Shown in pieces: positions 44,665 through 53,083 of a DNA stretch of 64,000 nucleotides; within the stretch, counting starts at the first letter, position 1; each line of letters begins with the position of its first letter. Both the position numbers and the translations under genes were made by a program. The notes beneath the pieces were generated by a model that saw only the letters and a program-made list of their open reading frames with translations, was not told where the DNA came from and did no database searches. Source of the DNA: Tsukamurella sp. 8F (GTDB lineage Bacteria > Actinomycetota > Actinomycetes > Mycobacteriales > Mycobacteriaceae); the NCBI RefSeq assembly GCF_029167375.1, contig NZ_JARFTP010000005.1, positions 62,001 through 126,000 of the forward strand, in the 5' to 3' direction.

Positions 44665-45294
44665 TCAGGACGCGCGGATGAGGGCTCGCTTCGCATCCCG
44701 GGCGACCTTCGGCGGCAGGTCGCCCACAGCCAGCAGCGCGCGCAGCCGCTCGGGTGCCGAGCCGGTGAACACGTCGCGCACTGTGGCGCCGTGCGCGGGT
44801 ACCGAGTCGACCGCGATCTCGTCGGCGGCGGCCACCGGACCCGGTTCGAGCACGCGCAGGTAGGCGCCGACGTCGGCGCGCGCCGTGAACCGTTCGATCC
44901 AGCGGTCCTCGCCCGACCATGCGACGAACGTGGCGCACGGCGTGCGTGGAATCGTCACCTCCAGCAGCAGCGACGCCCCGACGCGCAGTCGCGTTCCGAC
45001 CACGAGGTCGGTGGTCGGGCCGTCGATGCGTAGGTTCTCGCCGAACCAGCCGTAGGGCAGATCTCGGCCGAGCTCCTCCGCCCAGCGCGCGGCCTCATCG
45101 TCGGAATAGGCGTATACGGCCTGCTCGAGGCCGCCGTGATGCTTGGTATCGGATACGTGATCGGTGATGAGGCCCATGGGGCCCACGTCTACCGGACCCG
45201 TGACGGGCCGCTTGTCGATCGACGTGCGGCGCTGCGGGTGCTTCGGGAACAGCGCGCGGTCCTCCTCGACCGCGCACACGGCGAGGACGCGCAT
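44665..45294 (-). CDS. MOSC-domain protein
   Basis: A 209-residue MOSC-fold protein of the YiiM type: TSIDKRPVTGPV, the HHGGLEQAVYAYSDDEAARW core, GWFGENLRIDG and the conserved Cys in TIPRTPCATF. MOSC proteins bind the molybdenum cofactor or mobilise sulfur through this Cys; YiiM detoxifies N-hydroxylated compounds. Its ATG overlaps the ygfZ stop (TGATG; an ATG 3 bp earlier is also possible), so the two are co-translated. Confidence 0.9.
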   Translation of the reverse strand: MRVLAVCAVEEDRALFPKHPQRRTSIDKRPVTGPVDVGPMGLITDHVSDTKHHGGLEQAVYAYSDDEAARWAEELGRDLPYGWFGENLRIDGPTTDLVVGTRLRVGASLLLEVTIPRTPCATFVAWSGEDRWIERFTARADVGAYLRVLEPGPVAAADEIAVDSVPAHGATVRDVFTGSAPERLRALLAVGDLPPKVARDAKRALIRAS

Positions 45295-46373
45295 CATCGT
45301 CCGCGCAGGCGGTCGACCGCTGCGCGTCCGGCGGCCACGGCTCCGTCGCCGGCCGGGGTGACGTCTGCGTCGATGGCCGCCGCTGCGCCGCCCGCATCGA
45401 GCTGCGCATCGTCCGGCACGGCACGTTTGACGAGCGCCAGAGCGACGGGGCCGTAGTCGCAGTGCTCGACGACCGTGCCGACCCGCCCGACGGTGCGACC
45501 GCCTGCGGTGACGGGATCTCCGGTGGCCGGTCGCGTGTCGGCCGAGCCGTCCAGATGGAGCAACACGAGCCGGCGGGGCGGCCGACCCAGGTTGTGCACG
45601 CGGGCGATCGTCTCCTGCCCGCGGTAGCAGCCCTTCTCCAGGTGCACGGCAGGACCGATCCAGCCCACCTCGTGCGGGATCGTCTTCTCGTCCGTGTCCA
45701 CGCCGAGGCGCGGCTCGGCGCGCGCGACCCGTAGCGCCTCGTAGGCCCAGCTGCCCGCGGGCTGCGCGCCGGCCTCGACCAGGTGAGCCCAGGCGTCCGC
45801 GGCGTCGTCGGCGGGCAGGATCAGCGTCGTCTCCCCGTCGTCTGCGCGGGCGATTCCGCCCCGGTGGGCGACTGCACGTCCGGGCCGCAGATCGAGACCC
45901 GCGATCCGGGCCGCGTCCGGTCCGACGAGGGTGAGCACCGTCAGGTCCGGGCGCTCGGCCACCTGGACGTCGGCCCAGAAGACCATCTTCGTCAGGTAGG
46001 CGGCGAGGTCGGCGACGCGCGCACCCTCCGTGTCGATGTAGGCGACCGAGTCGACGTCGCTGATCCAGAAGTGGTCGAGCACGCGGCCCTGTCCGTCGAG
46101 GTTCAGGTCCTGGACGGCCGAGCCGTCGGGCAGGCCGTCCAGGTACTGCGACGTCAGCTTGTGCAGCCAGGAGAGGCGGTCGCCTCCGGTCAGGGCGAGC
46201 ACTCCGCGGTTGCCCCGGTCGATGACGGCGGCGGCGCGCTGCGCTGCGCGCTGCTCGGCGAACGGGTCGCCGTAATGCCATGCGACACCCGCGTCGGGGG
46301 AGTCCGCGGGGGCGGGGACTGCGCCTGCGGCGCGGGTCGCGTCGAGCAGGACGGGGTGCGTGGCGCGTGACAC
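45294..46373 (-). CDS. ygfZ: Folate-binding protein YgfZ
   Basis: A 359-residue GcvT-like protein with the family hallmark KGCYRGQE (Lys247-Glu254), whose Cys249 is essential in E. coli YgfZ. It binds tetrahydrofolate and helps maintain certain Fe-S enzymes. GTG 46373 (MSRATHPVLLDATRAAG) gives a length close to Rv0811c; the frame is open 66 codons upstream without conserved features. It is divergent from pabC across 102 bp. Confidence 0.92.
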   Translation of the reverse strand: MSRATHPVLLDATRAAGAVPAPADSPDAGVAWHYGDPFAEQRAAQRAAAVIDRGNRGVLALTGGDRLSWLHKLTSQYLDGLPDGSAVQDLNLDGQGRVLDHFWISDVDSVAYIDTEGARVADLAAYLTKMVFWADVQVAERPDLTVLTLVGPDAARIAGLDLRPGRAVAHRGGIARADDGETTLILPADDAADAWAHLVEAGAQPAGSWAYEALRVARAEPRLGVDTDEKTIPHEVGWIGPAVHLEKGCYRGQETIARVHNLGRPPRRLVLLHLDGSADTRPATGDPVTAGGRTVGRVGTVVEHCDYGPVALALVKRAVPDDAQLDAGGAAAAIDADVTPAGDGAVAAGRAAVDRLRGR

Positions 46374-46475
46374 GCACCCGAGTCTACGCGCAGCTCCGTG
46401 GGCCCAGCGCCGGCCGAACACGTCCGGCAGCTGTCCGAATGGTAGTGCCCCGGAGAGTCGAATACTGTTGGCGCC

Positions 46476-47396
46476 ATGGCTTCTGATGCTTCCGGCGGCG
46501 CGGCTCCCAGCGCCGGTGCGGTCTCGGGTGGCGGTCCGGCGGTGGTGGTCACGCTCGACGGCGCGACCCACGACCCGGCTCGGCCCCTATTGTTCGCGGA
46601 TGATCTCGCGGCGGTGCGTGGCGACGGCTGTTTCGAGACGGTGCTGGTCCGCGGCGGGCGACCGCTGAAGCCGCGCGCGCACCTCGATCGGCTGGCACGG
46701 TCGGCGGCAGCGCTCGGCCTCCCGAAGCCCAACGATTCGGCCTGGTGGGCAGCGATGGAGCGTGCCGCGGTGTTGTTCGGGGAGCGCGCCGGCGAGGACG
46801 CCGAGGGCGCCTTGCGGCTCGTCTATTCGCGCGGACGAGAGTCGGACCCGACCGGGACGTCGTATGTGACGGTCGCGCCGCTCGGCGCCCGCGTGCGCAC
46901 GGCTCGCGAGGACGGTGTCGCCGCGCTCACCCTGCCCCGCGGATACTCCGTGGATCTCGCACAGACCGCGCCGTGGTTGCTGCTCGGCGCGAAGACCCTG
47001 TCCTACGCCGTGAACATGGCGGCCCTGCGGTACGCCGAGTCGCGCGGCGCAGGCGACGTGATCTTCACCTCGAGCGAGGGCCGCGTGCTCGAGGGCCCGC
47101 GCTCGACAGTGCTCGTCGCGCGCGGCCGTACGCTGGTCACCCCGCCCGACGACCAGGGGATCCTGCCGGGCACCACGGTCGCCGCGGTGCTCGACGCGGC
47201 CGAGGACAAGGGCGTGTCGACCGAGGTGGCCCCGCTCTTCCCCGCGGACCTCGTGACAGCCGACGGCGTGTGGCTCGTGTCGTCGATCACGCTCTGCGCG
47301 CGGGTGCACACACTCGACGGGCACGCGCTGCCGGATGCACCCATGGACGCCGACGTGCGCGCGCTCATCGAGCACGCGATCACGACGGCACCGTGA
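46476..47396 (+). CDS. pabC: Aminodeoxychorismate lyase-like class IV aminotransferase
   Basis: A 306-residue PLP enzyme of fold type IV with the PLP lysine at Lys173 (LLGAKTLSYAVNM) and the phosphate-binding EGPRSTVLVARG and LPGTTVAAVL segments. Placed next to ygfZ, as Rv0812 next to Rv0811c. It probably forms p-aminobenzoate from aminodeoxychorismate for folate synthesis; a D-amino acid or branched-chain aminotransferase cannot be excluded. The first 22 residues are a variable Gly/Ala-rich extension. It overlaps the MFS gene by 17 bp, tail to tail. Confidence 0.85.
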   Translation: MASDASGGAAPSAGAVSGGGPAVVVTLDGATHDPARPLLFADDLAAVRGDGCFETVLVRGGRPLKPRAHLDRLARSAAALGLPKPNDSAWWAAMERAAVLFGERAGEDAEGALRLVYSRGRESDPTGTSYVTVAPLGARVRTAREDGVAALTLPRGYSVDLAQTAPWLLLGAKTLSYAVNMAALRYAESRGAGDVIFTSSEGRVLEGPRSTVLVARGRTLVTPPDDQGILPGTTVAAVLDAAEDKGVSTEVAPLFPADLVTADGVWLVSSITLCARVHTLDGHALPDAPMDADVRALIEHAITTAP

Positions 47397-48774
47397 CGCG
47401 TTTCCGGGCAGGGCTGGGAAGCCGCAGCGCGGATGCCAGCGCTACACCCGCGAGCGCGACCGGCACCAGGTAGGCGAGCCCGACCGAGCCGGGCGTGTGG
47501 TGCGCTCCGCCGGCCGTCGAGGTCATCACCGTCGCGAGGATCGCGGCGCCGAGCGCGGAGAACAGCTGGCTGTTGGTGTTGATCAGGGTGCTCGCACCCG
47601 CCACCCGGTCGGGAGCCAGGCCGCGCGTGGAGCCTGCGATCAGCGGCATCATCGTGCTCCCGGCGCCGATCCCGATGAGCACGCTGACCGCGGCGATCGC
47701 GGGGTAGGGGGCCGATGCCGCTGCGCACAGTCCGACACTCGCGAACCCCGCCAGTCCCGTACTCACGCCGACGAGCACGACCCGGCGGGTACCGATTCGG
47801 TCCGCCAGGCGTGTCGCCACCTGCAGCGCTACGGCTGAGGCAAGGGCCTGGCCGATCGTCAGCGTCCCGGCGAGTGTCGCGGAGTCGCCGCGGGCCTGCT
47901 GCACGTAGACGGGAAGCGCGAGCATCGAACCGAAGTACGCGGCCGTGAACGGCGCGAGCGTCCGCAGCGCGGCGCGCAGCGGAGGGTGTGCGATCAGGCG
48001 TAGGTCCAGTAGCGGATGCGGCGTGCGCAGTGCATGCGCGACGAACGTGCCGATCAGTGCGAGGCCCGCGGCCGCAGGGGCCAGCACCGATGGTGACGTG
48101 GGGTCACCGTCGGTGCCCAGGCGCGAGAGGCCGAACACGACCAGGACCGCGCCGGGCGACAGGGTGAGCAGGCCGCGTATGTCCAGGGGCGACGCCGCGC
48201 GCCGGTCGTTGGGCGGGAGGTAGCGGGCGGCGAGCACGAGGGCGGCGAGGCCGATGGGGATGTTCAGGAAGAAGAGCGACCGCCATCCGACGCCGTCGAC
48301 GAGGGCGCCGCCGAGTGTCGGGCCGAGGACGGGACCGACGAACAGTGGGAGTCCGAAGACCGCCATGACGCGGCCGCGGTTCTCGTCCGTCACCGAGCGC
48401 AGCGTGACGGCCATGCCTACCGGGGCGAGCAGGCCGCCTCCGACGCCCTGCAGTGCACGGAACCCGATGAGGCTGCCGACGCTCCAGGCGAGGCCCGCGG
48501 CCGCCGAGCCGGCGAGGAAGAGCCCGAGCGCGGCGAGGTAGGTGCGGCGGTCGCCGAACCGTGCGACGGCCCACGCTGCGGTCGGCATGACCGCGACCAG
48601 CGCCAGCATGTACGCGGTCGTCACCCACGCGACCGTCGGCAGGTCGGCGTGCAAGGCACGCGTGAGGGCAGGGGTGGCGATAGCGGTGACGGTGGTGTCG
48701 AACATCGTCATGAGCGATCCGAGGGCGACGATGCCTGCGATGCGGCGTGCTGGAGTGTCCATGCAGACCATCAT
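47380..48774 (-). CDS. MFS drug-efflux transporter, DHA2 (EmrB/QacA) family
   Basis: A 464-residue proton antiporter with 14 predicted membrane segments. Motifs D1 (LGSLMTMFDTTVTAIATPAL), A (AVARFGDRRTYL) and C (GPVLGPTLGGALVDG) of the 14-TMS drug exporters are present. The first of two adjacent ATGs, 48774, has AGAGG 4 nt upstream; the next, 48771, has better spacing and is equally possible. No regulator gene is adjacent. Confidence 0.9.
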   Translation of the reverse strand: MMVCMDTPARRIAGIVALGSLMTMFDTTVTAIATPALTRALHADLPTVAWVTTAYMLALVAVMPTAAWAVARFGDRRTYLAALGLFLAGSAAAGLAWSVGSLIGFRALQGVGGGLLAPVGMAVTLRSVTDENRGRVMAVFGLPLFVGPVLGPTLGGALVDGVGWRSLFFLNIPIGLAALVLAARYLPPNDRRAASPLDIRGLLTLSPGAVLVVFGLSRLGTDGDPTSPSVLAPAAAGLALIGTFVAHALRTPHPLLDLRLIAHPPLRAALRTLAPFTAAYFGSMLALPVYVQQARGDSATLAGTLTIGQALASAVALQVATRLADRIGTRRVVLVGVSTGLAGFASVGLCAAASAPYPAIAAVSVLIGIGAGSTMMPLIAGSTRGLAPDRVAGASTLINTNSQLFSALGAAILATVMTSTAGGAHHTPGSVGLAYLVPVALAGVALASALRLPSPARKRVTVPS

Positions 48775-48886
48775 TGGACCTCTACAATGGTTTAGGTCAA
48801 GTCTCGGGTTCGCCCCCCCGGTCGTCGCCGGCCGGGTGTGATCCCCGACGGGGATCCGCCGATTCTCTTGGGATCGAGGCTCTTGT

Positions 48887-48905
48887 CTACTACCATTCGT
48901 AGTAG
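48887..48905. promoter_or_regulatory. CTACTAC-N5-GTAGTAG palindrome upstream of cydA
   Basis: A perfect 7-bp inverted repeat with a 5-bp centre lies 45 bp before the cydA start, within the 176-bp divergent region shared with the MFS gene. TACTAC/GTAGTA dyads are the type bound by BlaI/MecI-family repressors, which in mycobacteria control respiratory and other genes; this assignment is by resemblance only and the spacing may differ. No BlaI-type gene is in the window. Confidence 0.55.
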
Positions 48906-48950
48906 CGATGGCCGGCCCGGCCGCCGCTCCCCTCGGCCCTGGAGAGCGAC

Positions 48951-50411
48951 ATGAGCGCACTCGATATAGCTCGGTGGCAGTTCGGCATGACGACCGTCAT
49001 GCACTTCATCCTCGTACCGCTGACGATCGGCCTCGCCCCGCTGATCGCGGTCATGCAGACGATATGGGTGGTGACCGGCAGGTCCGGCTGGCTACGCGCC
49101 ACGAAGTTCTTCGGCAAGCTCTTCCTCATCAACTTCGCGCTCGGTGTCGCCACGGGCATCGTGCAGGAGTTCCAGTTCGGCATGGCGTGGAGCGAGTATT
49201 CGCGCTTCGTGGGCGACGTGTTCGGCGCGCCGCTGGCCCTCGAAGGACTGGTCGCATTCTTCATGGAGTCGACGTTCCTGGGGCTGTGGATCTTCGGCTG
49301 GTCGCGGCTGCCGAAACTTGTTCACCTGGCCTGTATCTGGCTCGTGGCGATAGGTGTCAACGCATCGGCATACTTCATCATCGCCGCCAACTCGTGGATG
49401 CAGCACCCCGTCGGCGCGACCTACAACCCGGAGACCGGTCGCGCCGAGCTCACAAGCATCTGGGCGGTGCTGACCAACGTGACGACCCTCGCCGCGTTCC
49501 CGCACACCGTGGCCGGATCCGTCCTGACCGCAGGCACCTTCGTCGCCGCGATCGGCGGGTGGTGGATGGTGCGCTCCGCCCGTCGCGGGGAACTCGACCT
49601 GGCGCGGACGCTGTTCCGACCGGTCACGGTGCTCGCACTCTGGGTCATGATCGCTTCGGCGGCGGTGCTCTTCCTGACCGGCGACACGCAGGGCAAGCTC
49701 ATGTTCAAGCAGCAACCCATGAAGATGGCGTCGGCGGAATCGTTGTGTCACACAGAGACCGGCGCGGGCTTCTCACTCTTGACGACCGGCACGCATAACA
49801 ACTGCGACTCGGTGCAGCACGTGATAACCGTCCCCAAGCTCACGTCGTTCCTGGCCACGAGCACGTTCGATTCCACACTGCCCGGGGTCGCCGAGATGCA
49901 GCAGCACTATGAGGAGACGGTCGGCCCCGGCGACTACCGGCCCAACCTGTTCGTCACCTACTGGGCGTTCCGGGCGATGATGGGATGGTCGGTCGGATCG
50001 GGTGCCCTCGCGCTGGCCGGCCTGTGGCTCACTCGGAGGAGACGGATGCCGACGGGAAGGGCGGCGACCTGGTTCAGCCGCCTGTGCCTGATCGCGCTGC
50101 CCACGCCGTTCCTCGCGAACTCGTCCGGCTGGGTGTTCACCGAGATGGGCCGGCAGCCATGGGTCGTGGTGCCCAACCCGACGGGCGACCCGAACATCCA
50201 CCTCACCGTGCAGGATGCGGTATCGGGGCACTCGGTCACCATGATGGCGTTCTCCATCTGTGCGTTCGCCGCGTTGTACGGGTCGCTGTACATCGTGTGG
50301 TTCGTGTTGCTGCGGCGCTACACCCTGGAGGGGCCGCTCGACCACGACGATCCGGATCACTCGCCGCCGGAAGAGGACTCGACATCCGGCCAGCTGTCGT
50401 TCGCGTACTAG
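48951..50411 (+). CDS. cydA: Cytochrome bd oxidase subunit I (CydA)
   Basis: A 486-residue quinol oxidase subunit with nine hydrophobic segments. His18 (FGMTTVMHFILVPLTIG) is the counterpart of the E. coli heme b595 ligand, and the GRQPWVV and VQEFQFGMAWSEYSRFVGDVFG segments are standard. The length fits the short Q-loop form. It transfers electrons from menaquinol to O2 at high affinity. First gene of cydABDC; cydB follows after 12 bp. Confidence 0.96.
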   Translation: MSALDIARWQFGMTTVMHFILVPLTIGLAPLIAVMQTIWVVTGRSGWLRATKFFGKLFLINFALGVATGIVQEFQFGMAWSEYSRFVGDVFGAPLALEGLVAFFMESTFLGLWIFGWSRLPKLVHLACIWLVAIGVNASAYFIIAANSWMQHPVGATYNPETGRAELTSIWAVLTNVTTLAAFPHTVAGSVLTAGTFVAAIGGWWMVRSARRGELDLARTLFRPVTVLALWVMIASAAVLFLTGDTQGKLMFKQQPMKMASAESLCHTETGAGFSLLTTGTHNNCDSVQHVITVPKLTSFLATSTFDSTLPGVAEMQQHYEETVGPGDYRPNLFVTYWAFRAMMGWSVGSGALALAGLWLTRRRRMPTGRAATWFSRLCLIALPTPFLANSSGWVFTEMGRQPWVVVPNPTGDPNIHLTVQDAVSGHSVTMMAFSICAFAALYGSLYIVWFVLLRRYTLEGPLDHDDPDHSPPEEDSTSGQLSFAY

Positions 50412-50423
50412 AGGAGGCACGCC

Positions 50424-51470
50424 ATGACACTCGCGGACTACTGGTTCCTAGCCATCGGAGTGCTCTTCACGGGCTACTTCCTTTTGGAGGGCTTCGACTT
50501 CGGCGTAGGGATGCTGATGCCGATCCTCGGCCGCGGCTCGGACGTGCGGCGCCGCGTCCTGCTCAACACGATCGGGCCCGTGTGGGATGGTAACGAGGTG
50601 TGGTTGATCACCGCCGGTGCGGCCATGTTCGCAGCGTTCCCGGAGTGGTACGCCACCCTGTTCTCGGGGATGTACCTGCCACTGCTGCTGATCCTGGTCG
50701 GTCTCATCGCGCGCGTGTGCGCGATCGAGTGGCGCGGCAAGATCGATGACCCGCGCTGGCGCCGCATCGCCGACATAGGCATCGGTCTCGGCTCGTGGAT
50801 ACCGGCGATCCTGTGGGGTGTCGCGTTCGCGAACATCGTGCGCGGCGTGGACATCGATGCGGGCAAGCAGATGACGACCGACCTGTGGGGGCTGCTCGGC
50901 CCGTATGCGCTGCTGGGTGGTGCGGCCCTGTGCCTGCTGTTCCTGTTGCACGGCACGATCTTCGTCACCCTCAAGTCCGACGGGGAGGTACGGATCGACG
51001 CTGCGCGGCTCGCACGGCGGATCGCGGGGCCGGTCACCGTCGTCGTCGGGGGGTTCGCGCTGTGGACCCAGCTCGCCCACGGCAAGGGCTGGACGTGGGC
51101 GGTCGTCGCGGTCGCCGCGCTCGCCCTGACGCTGGTGTGCGCGTTGGTGTTCGGTTCCGCGTTCGCCGGGGAAGCGCGGCGCGAGCTACTCGCGTTCGCC
51201 GCGACGTCGGTGACCGTGATCGGCGTAGCCGTGCTGCTCTTCGGCTCGTTGTTCCCGAACGTCATGAACGCGACCGATCCCGCGCACGCGCTGACCATCG
51301 CGAACGCATCCTCCACGCACTACACGCTCACCGTGATGAGCTGGTGCACAGTGTTCATCCTGCCCGTGGTGATCGGATACCAGGCGTGGACGTACTGGGT
51401 GTTCCGCAAACGGATCTCGGCGTCGCACATCCCGCCGTCGATCGGCCTGTCGCCGACGCCGCCGAAGTGA
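50424..51470 (+). CDS. cydB: Cytochrome bd oxidase subunit II (CydB)
   Basis: A 348-residue membrane subunit starting MTLADYWFLAIGVLFTGYFL, with GFDFGVGMLMP and GPVWDGNEVWLITAGAAMFAAFP as family hallmarks. It stabilises the heme sites of CydA. GAGGAGG lies before the ATG. The TGA overlaps the cydD GTG by 4 bp. Confidence 0.96.
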   Translation: MTLADYWFLAIGVLFTGYFLLEGFDFGVGMLMPILGRGSDVRRRVLLNTIGPVWDGNEVWLITAGAAMFAAFPEWYATLFSGMYLPLLLILVGLIARVCAIEWRGKIDDPRWRRIADIGIGLGSWIPAILWGVAFANIVRGVDIDAGKQMTTDLWGLLGPYALLGGAALCLLFLLHGTIFVTLKSDGEVRIDAARLARRIAGPVTVVVGGFALWTQLAHGKGWTWAVVAVAALALTLVCALVFGSAFAGEARRELLAFAATSVTVIGVAVLLFGSLFPNVMNATDPAHALTIANASSTHYTLTVMSWCTVFILPVVIGYQAWTYWVFRKRISASHIPPSIGLSPTPPK

Positions 51471-53083
51471 CGACTCGGGGGCCCGTCGACCCGCGGCTGT
51501 GGCGGTACGCGCGGTCCGGCCGCGTGTTGCTCGGTGTGGTGACTGCGGCGGGGCTCGTGGGAACGGCGTGCACGATAGTATTCGCCGCCTGTGCCGCAAC
51601 AATGCTCGCACGGATCGCCGCCGAGCCGGCGGAGCGCACGCTGGCCGCACAGGGGCCGCTTCTGGCGTTGGCCGGCGCCGCGTGCGCGGCGCGGGCGGCG
51701 GTCGCATACGCGCGCATCAGGATCGAGCATCGCTGCGCTGAGCGCGTGGTGTCCCAGCTGCGGTCGGCCAGCCTGGATGCCGCCGGCCGTCTCGCCGTGT
51801 GCGGCCGGGAGGGCCCGGAGGGACTGCGCACCGTGGTGACCCGCGGGCTCGACGACTTACCGCCGTACCTCACGGGGTACGTTCCAGCGCTGGCCCTCTC
51901 ATGCACGGCGGTGCCGATGCTGATCGTCGCTATCGCGGTCGCCGACCCGCTCTCCGCCGGAATCGTAGTGGGTACGCTTCCGCTGCTGCCGGTCTTCATG
52001 ATCCTGGTGGGTTTGCTCACGCGGGACCGAACCCGGCGCCGCCTCGACGCGATGACAGGTCTGTCCAGGCAGCTGCTCGACCTCGTGGCGGGACTCCCGA
52101 CGCTGCGTGCTCTGGGGCGAGAGCGCGGCCCCGAGGCGCGGGTGCGGGAGCTCGGCGAGCGCTCGGCGCGTGAGACCATGGCCTCGCTGCGCATCGCATT
52201 CCTGTCGTCGATGGTGCTCGAGCTGCTCGCCACGCTGTGCGTCGCACTCGTGGCCGTCGGTATCGGCCTGCGGTTGGTCTACGCAGAGATGGGCCTGGCC
52301 GCGGGCGTGTTCGCGCTCATCCTGGCACCCGAGGTGTACCTGCCGCTGCGCACCGTCGGTGCGCAGTTCCACGCTGCCGAGCAGGGGGTCTCCGCGTCCG
52401 GTCGCGTGTTCGCGCTGCTGGATGCTGCCGCGGACCTGTGCGATTCGAGCCCGGACCTGGTTGCGATGGGGACACTGCGAGTTCGCGACCTGTCGGTTGC
52501 GGGACGCGACGGTGATGCACCGCATCGCCTCACGGCGGAGTTTCCGTCGGGCGTGCTCACCGTGGTCTCCGGTCCGAACGGCGCCGGCAAGTCGACGCTG
52601 CTGCAGGTGCTGCTCGGCCTGCGCGAGCCGACCGCAGGGCGGTCCGATGTCGTCGACTGGGATCGTGTTGCATGGTGCCCACAGCACCCGGTGCTGGTGT
52701 CTGGCACGCTTGCCGAGAACTTCACGTTCCTGGGCGCGCCACCCGTGGACGCGCCTGAATCGGTATGGGCTTGCGCCGCCGTCGGATTCGACCTCGAGTG
52801 GGATCGGGTGATCGGTGCGGACGGCACCGGGATCTCCGCGGGCCAGCGTCAACGGCTCGCGCTCGCCCGCACGCTGGCCCGCTCGGCGGCGCAGCCCGCG
52901 CCGCGGGTGTTGCTACTCGACGAGCCGACAGCCCACCTGGACCGGGAATTGGAGACACGGGTACTGGACGAGCTGCGGCGCCGGGCGGCGTCCGGTGACA
53001 CCGTGGTCGTAGTCGCACACCACGCCTCGGTGATCGCCGCAGCAGATGCCGCCGTCGACGTGCGGGCGGTGGCCCATGCGTGA
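51467..53083 (+). CDS. cydD: ABC transporter subunit CydD
   Basis: A 538-residue half-transporter: six membrane helices, then an ATPase domain with Walker A GPNGAGKST, signature SAGQRQRLALARTLA (SAGQ instead of the common SGGQ) and Walker B VLLLDEPTAHLD. With CydC it forms the exporter needed for cytochrome bd assembly, reported in E. coli to handle thiols or heme. GTG 51467 overlaps the cydB stop; the frame is open upstream inside cydB but is not coding there. Confidence 0.94.
   Translation: MTTRGPVDPRLWRYARSGRVLLGVVTAAGLVGTACTIVFAACAATMLARIAAEPAERTLAAQGPLLALAGAACAARAAVAYARIRIEHRCAERVVSQLRSASLDAAGRLAVCGREGPEGLRTVVTRGLDDLPPYLTGYVPALALSCTAVPMLIVAIAVADPLSAGIVVGTLPLLPVFMILVGLLTRDRTRRRLDAMTGLSRQLLDLVAGLPTLRALGRERGPEARVRELGERSARETMASLRIAFLSSMVLELLATLCVALVAVGIGLRLVYAEMGLAAGVFALILAPEVYLPLRTVGAQFHAAEQGVSASGRVFALLDAAADLCDSSPDLVAMGTLRVRDLSVAGRDGDAPHRLTAEFPSGVLTVVSGPNGAGKSTLLQVLLGLREPTAGRSDVVDWDRVAWCPQHPVLVSGTLAENFTFLGAPPVDAPESVWACAAVGFDLEWDRVIGADGTGISAGQRQRLALARTLARSAAQPAPRVLLLDEPTAHLDRELETRVLDELRRRAASGDTVVVVAHHASVIAAADAAVDVRAVAHA

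Noticed and set aside
48887-48905. MarR- or TetR-type operator for the MFS pump
   Set aside because: No such regulator gene is adjacent to the pump, and the dyad lies closer to cydA (45 bp) than to the MFS start (112 bp).
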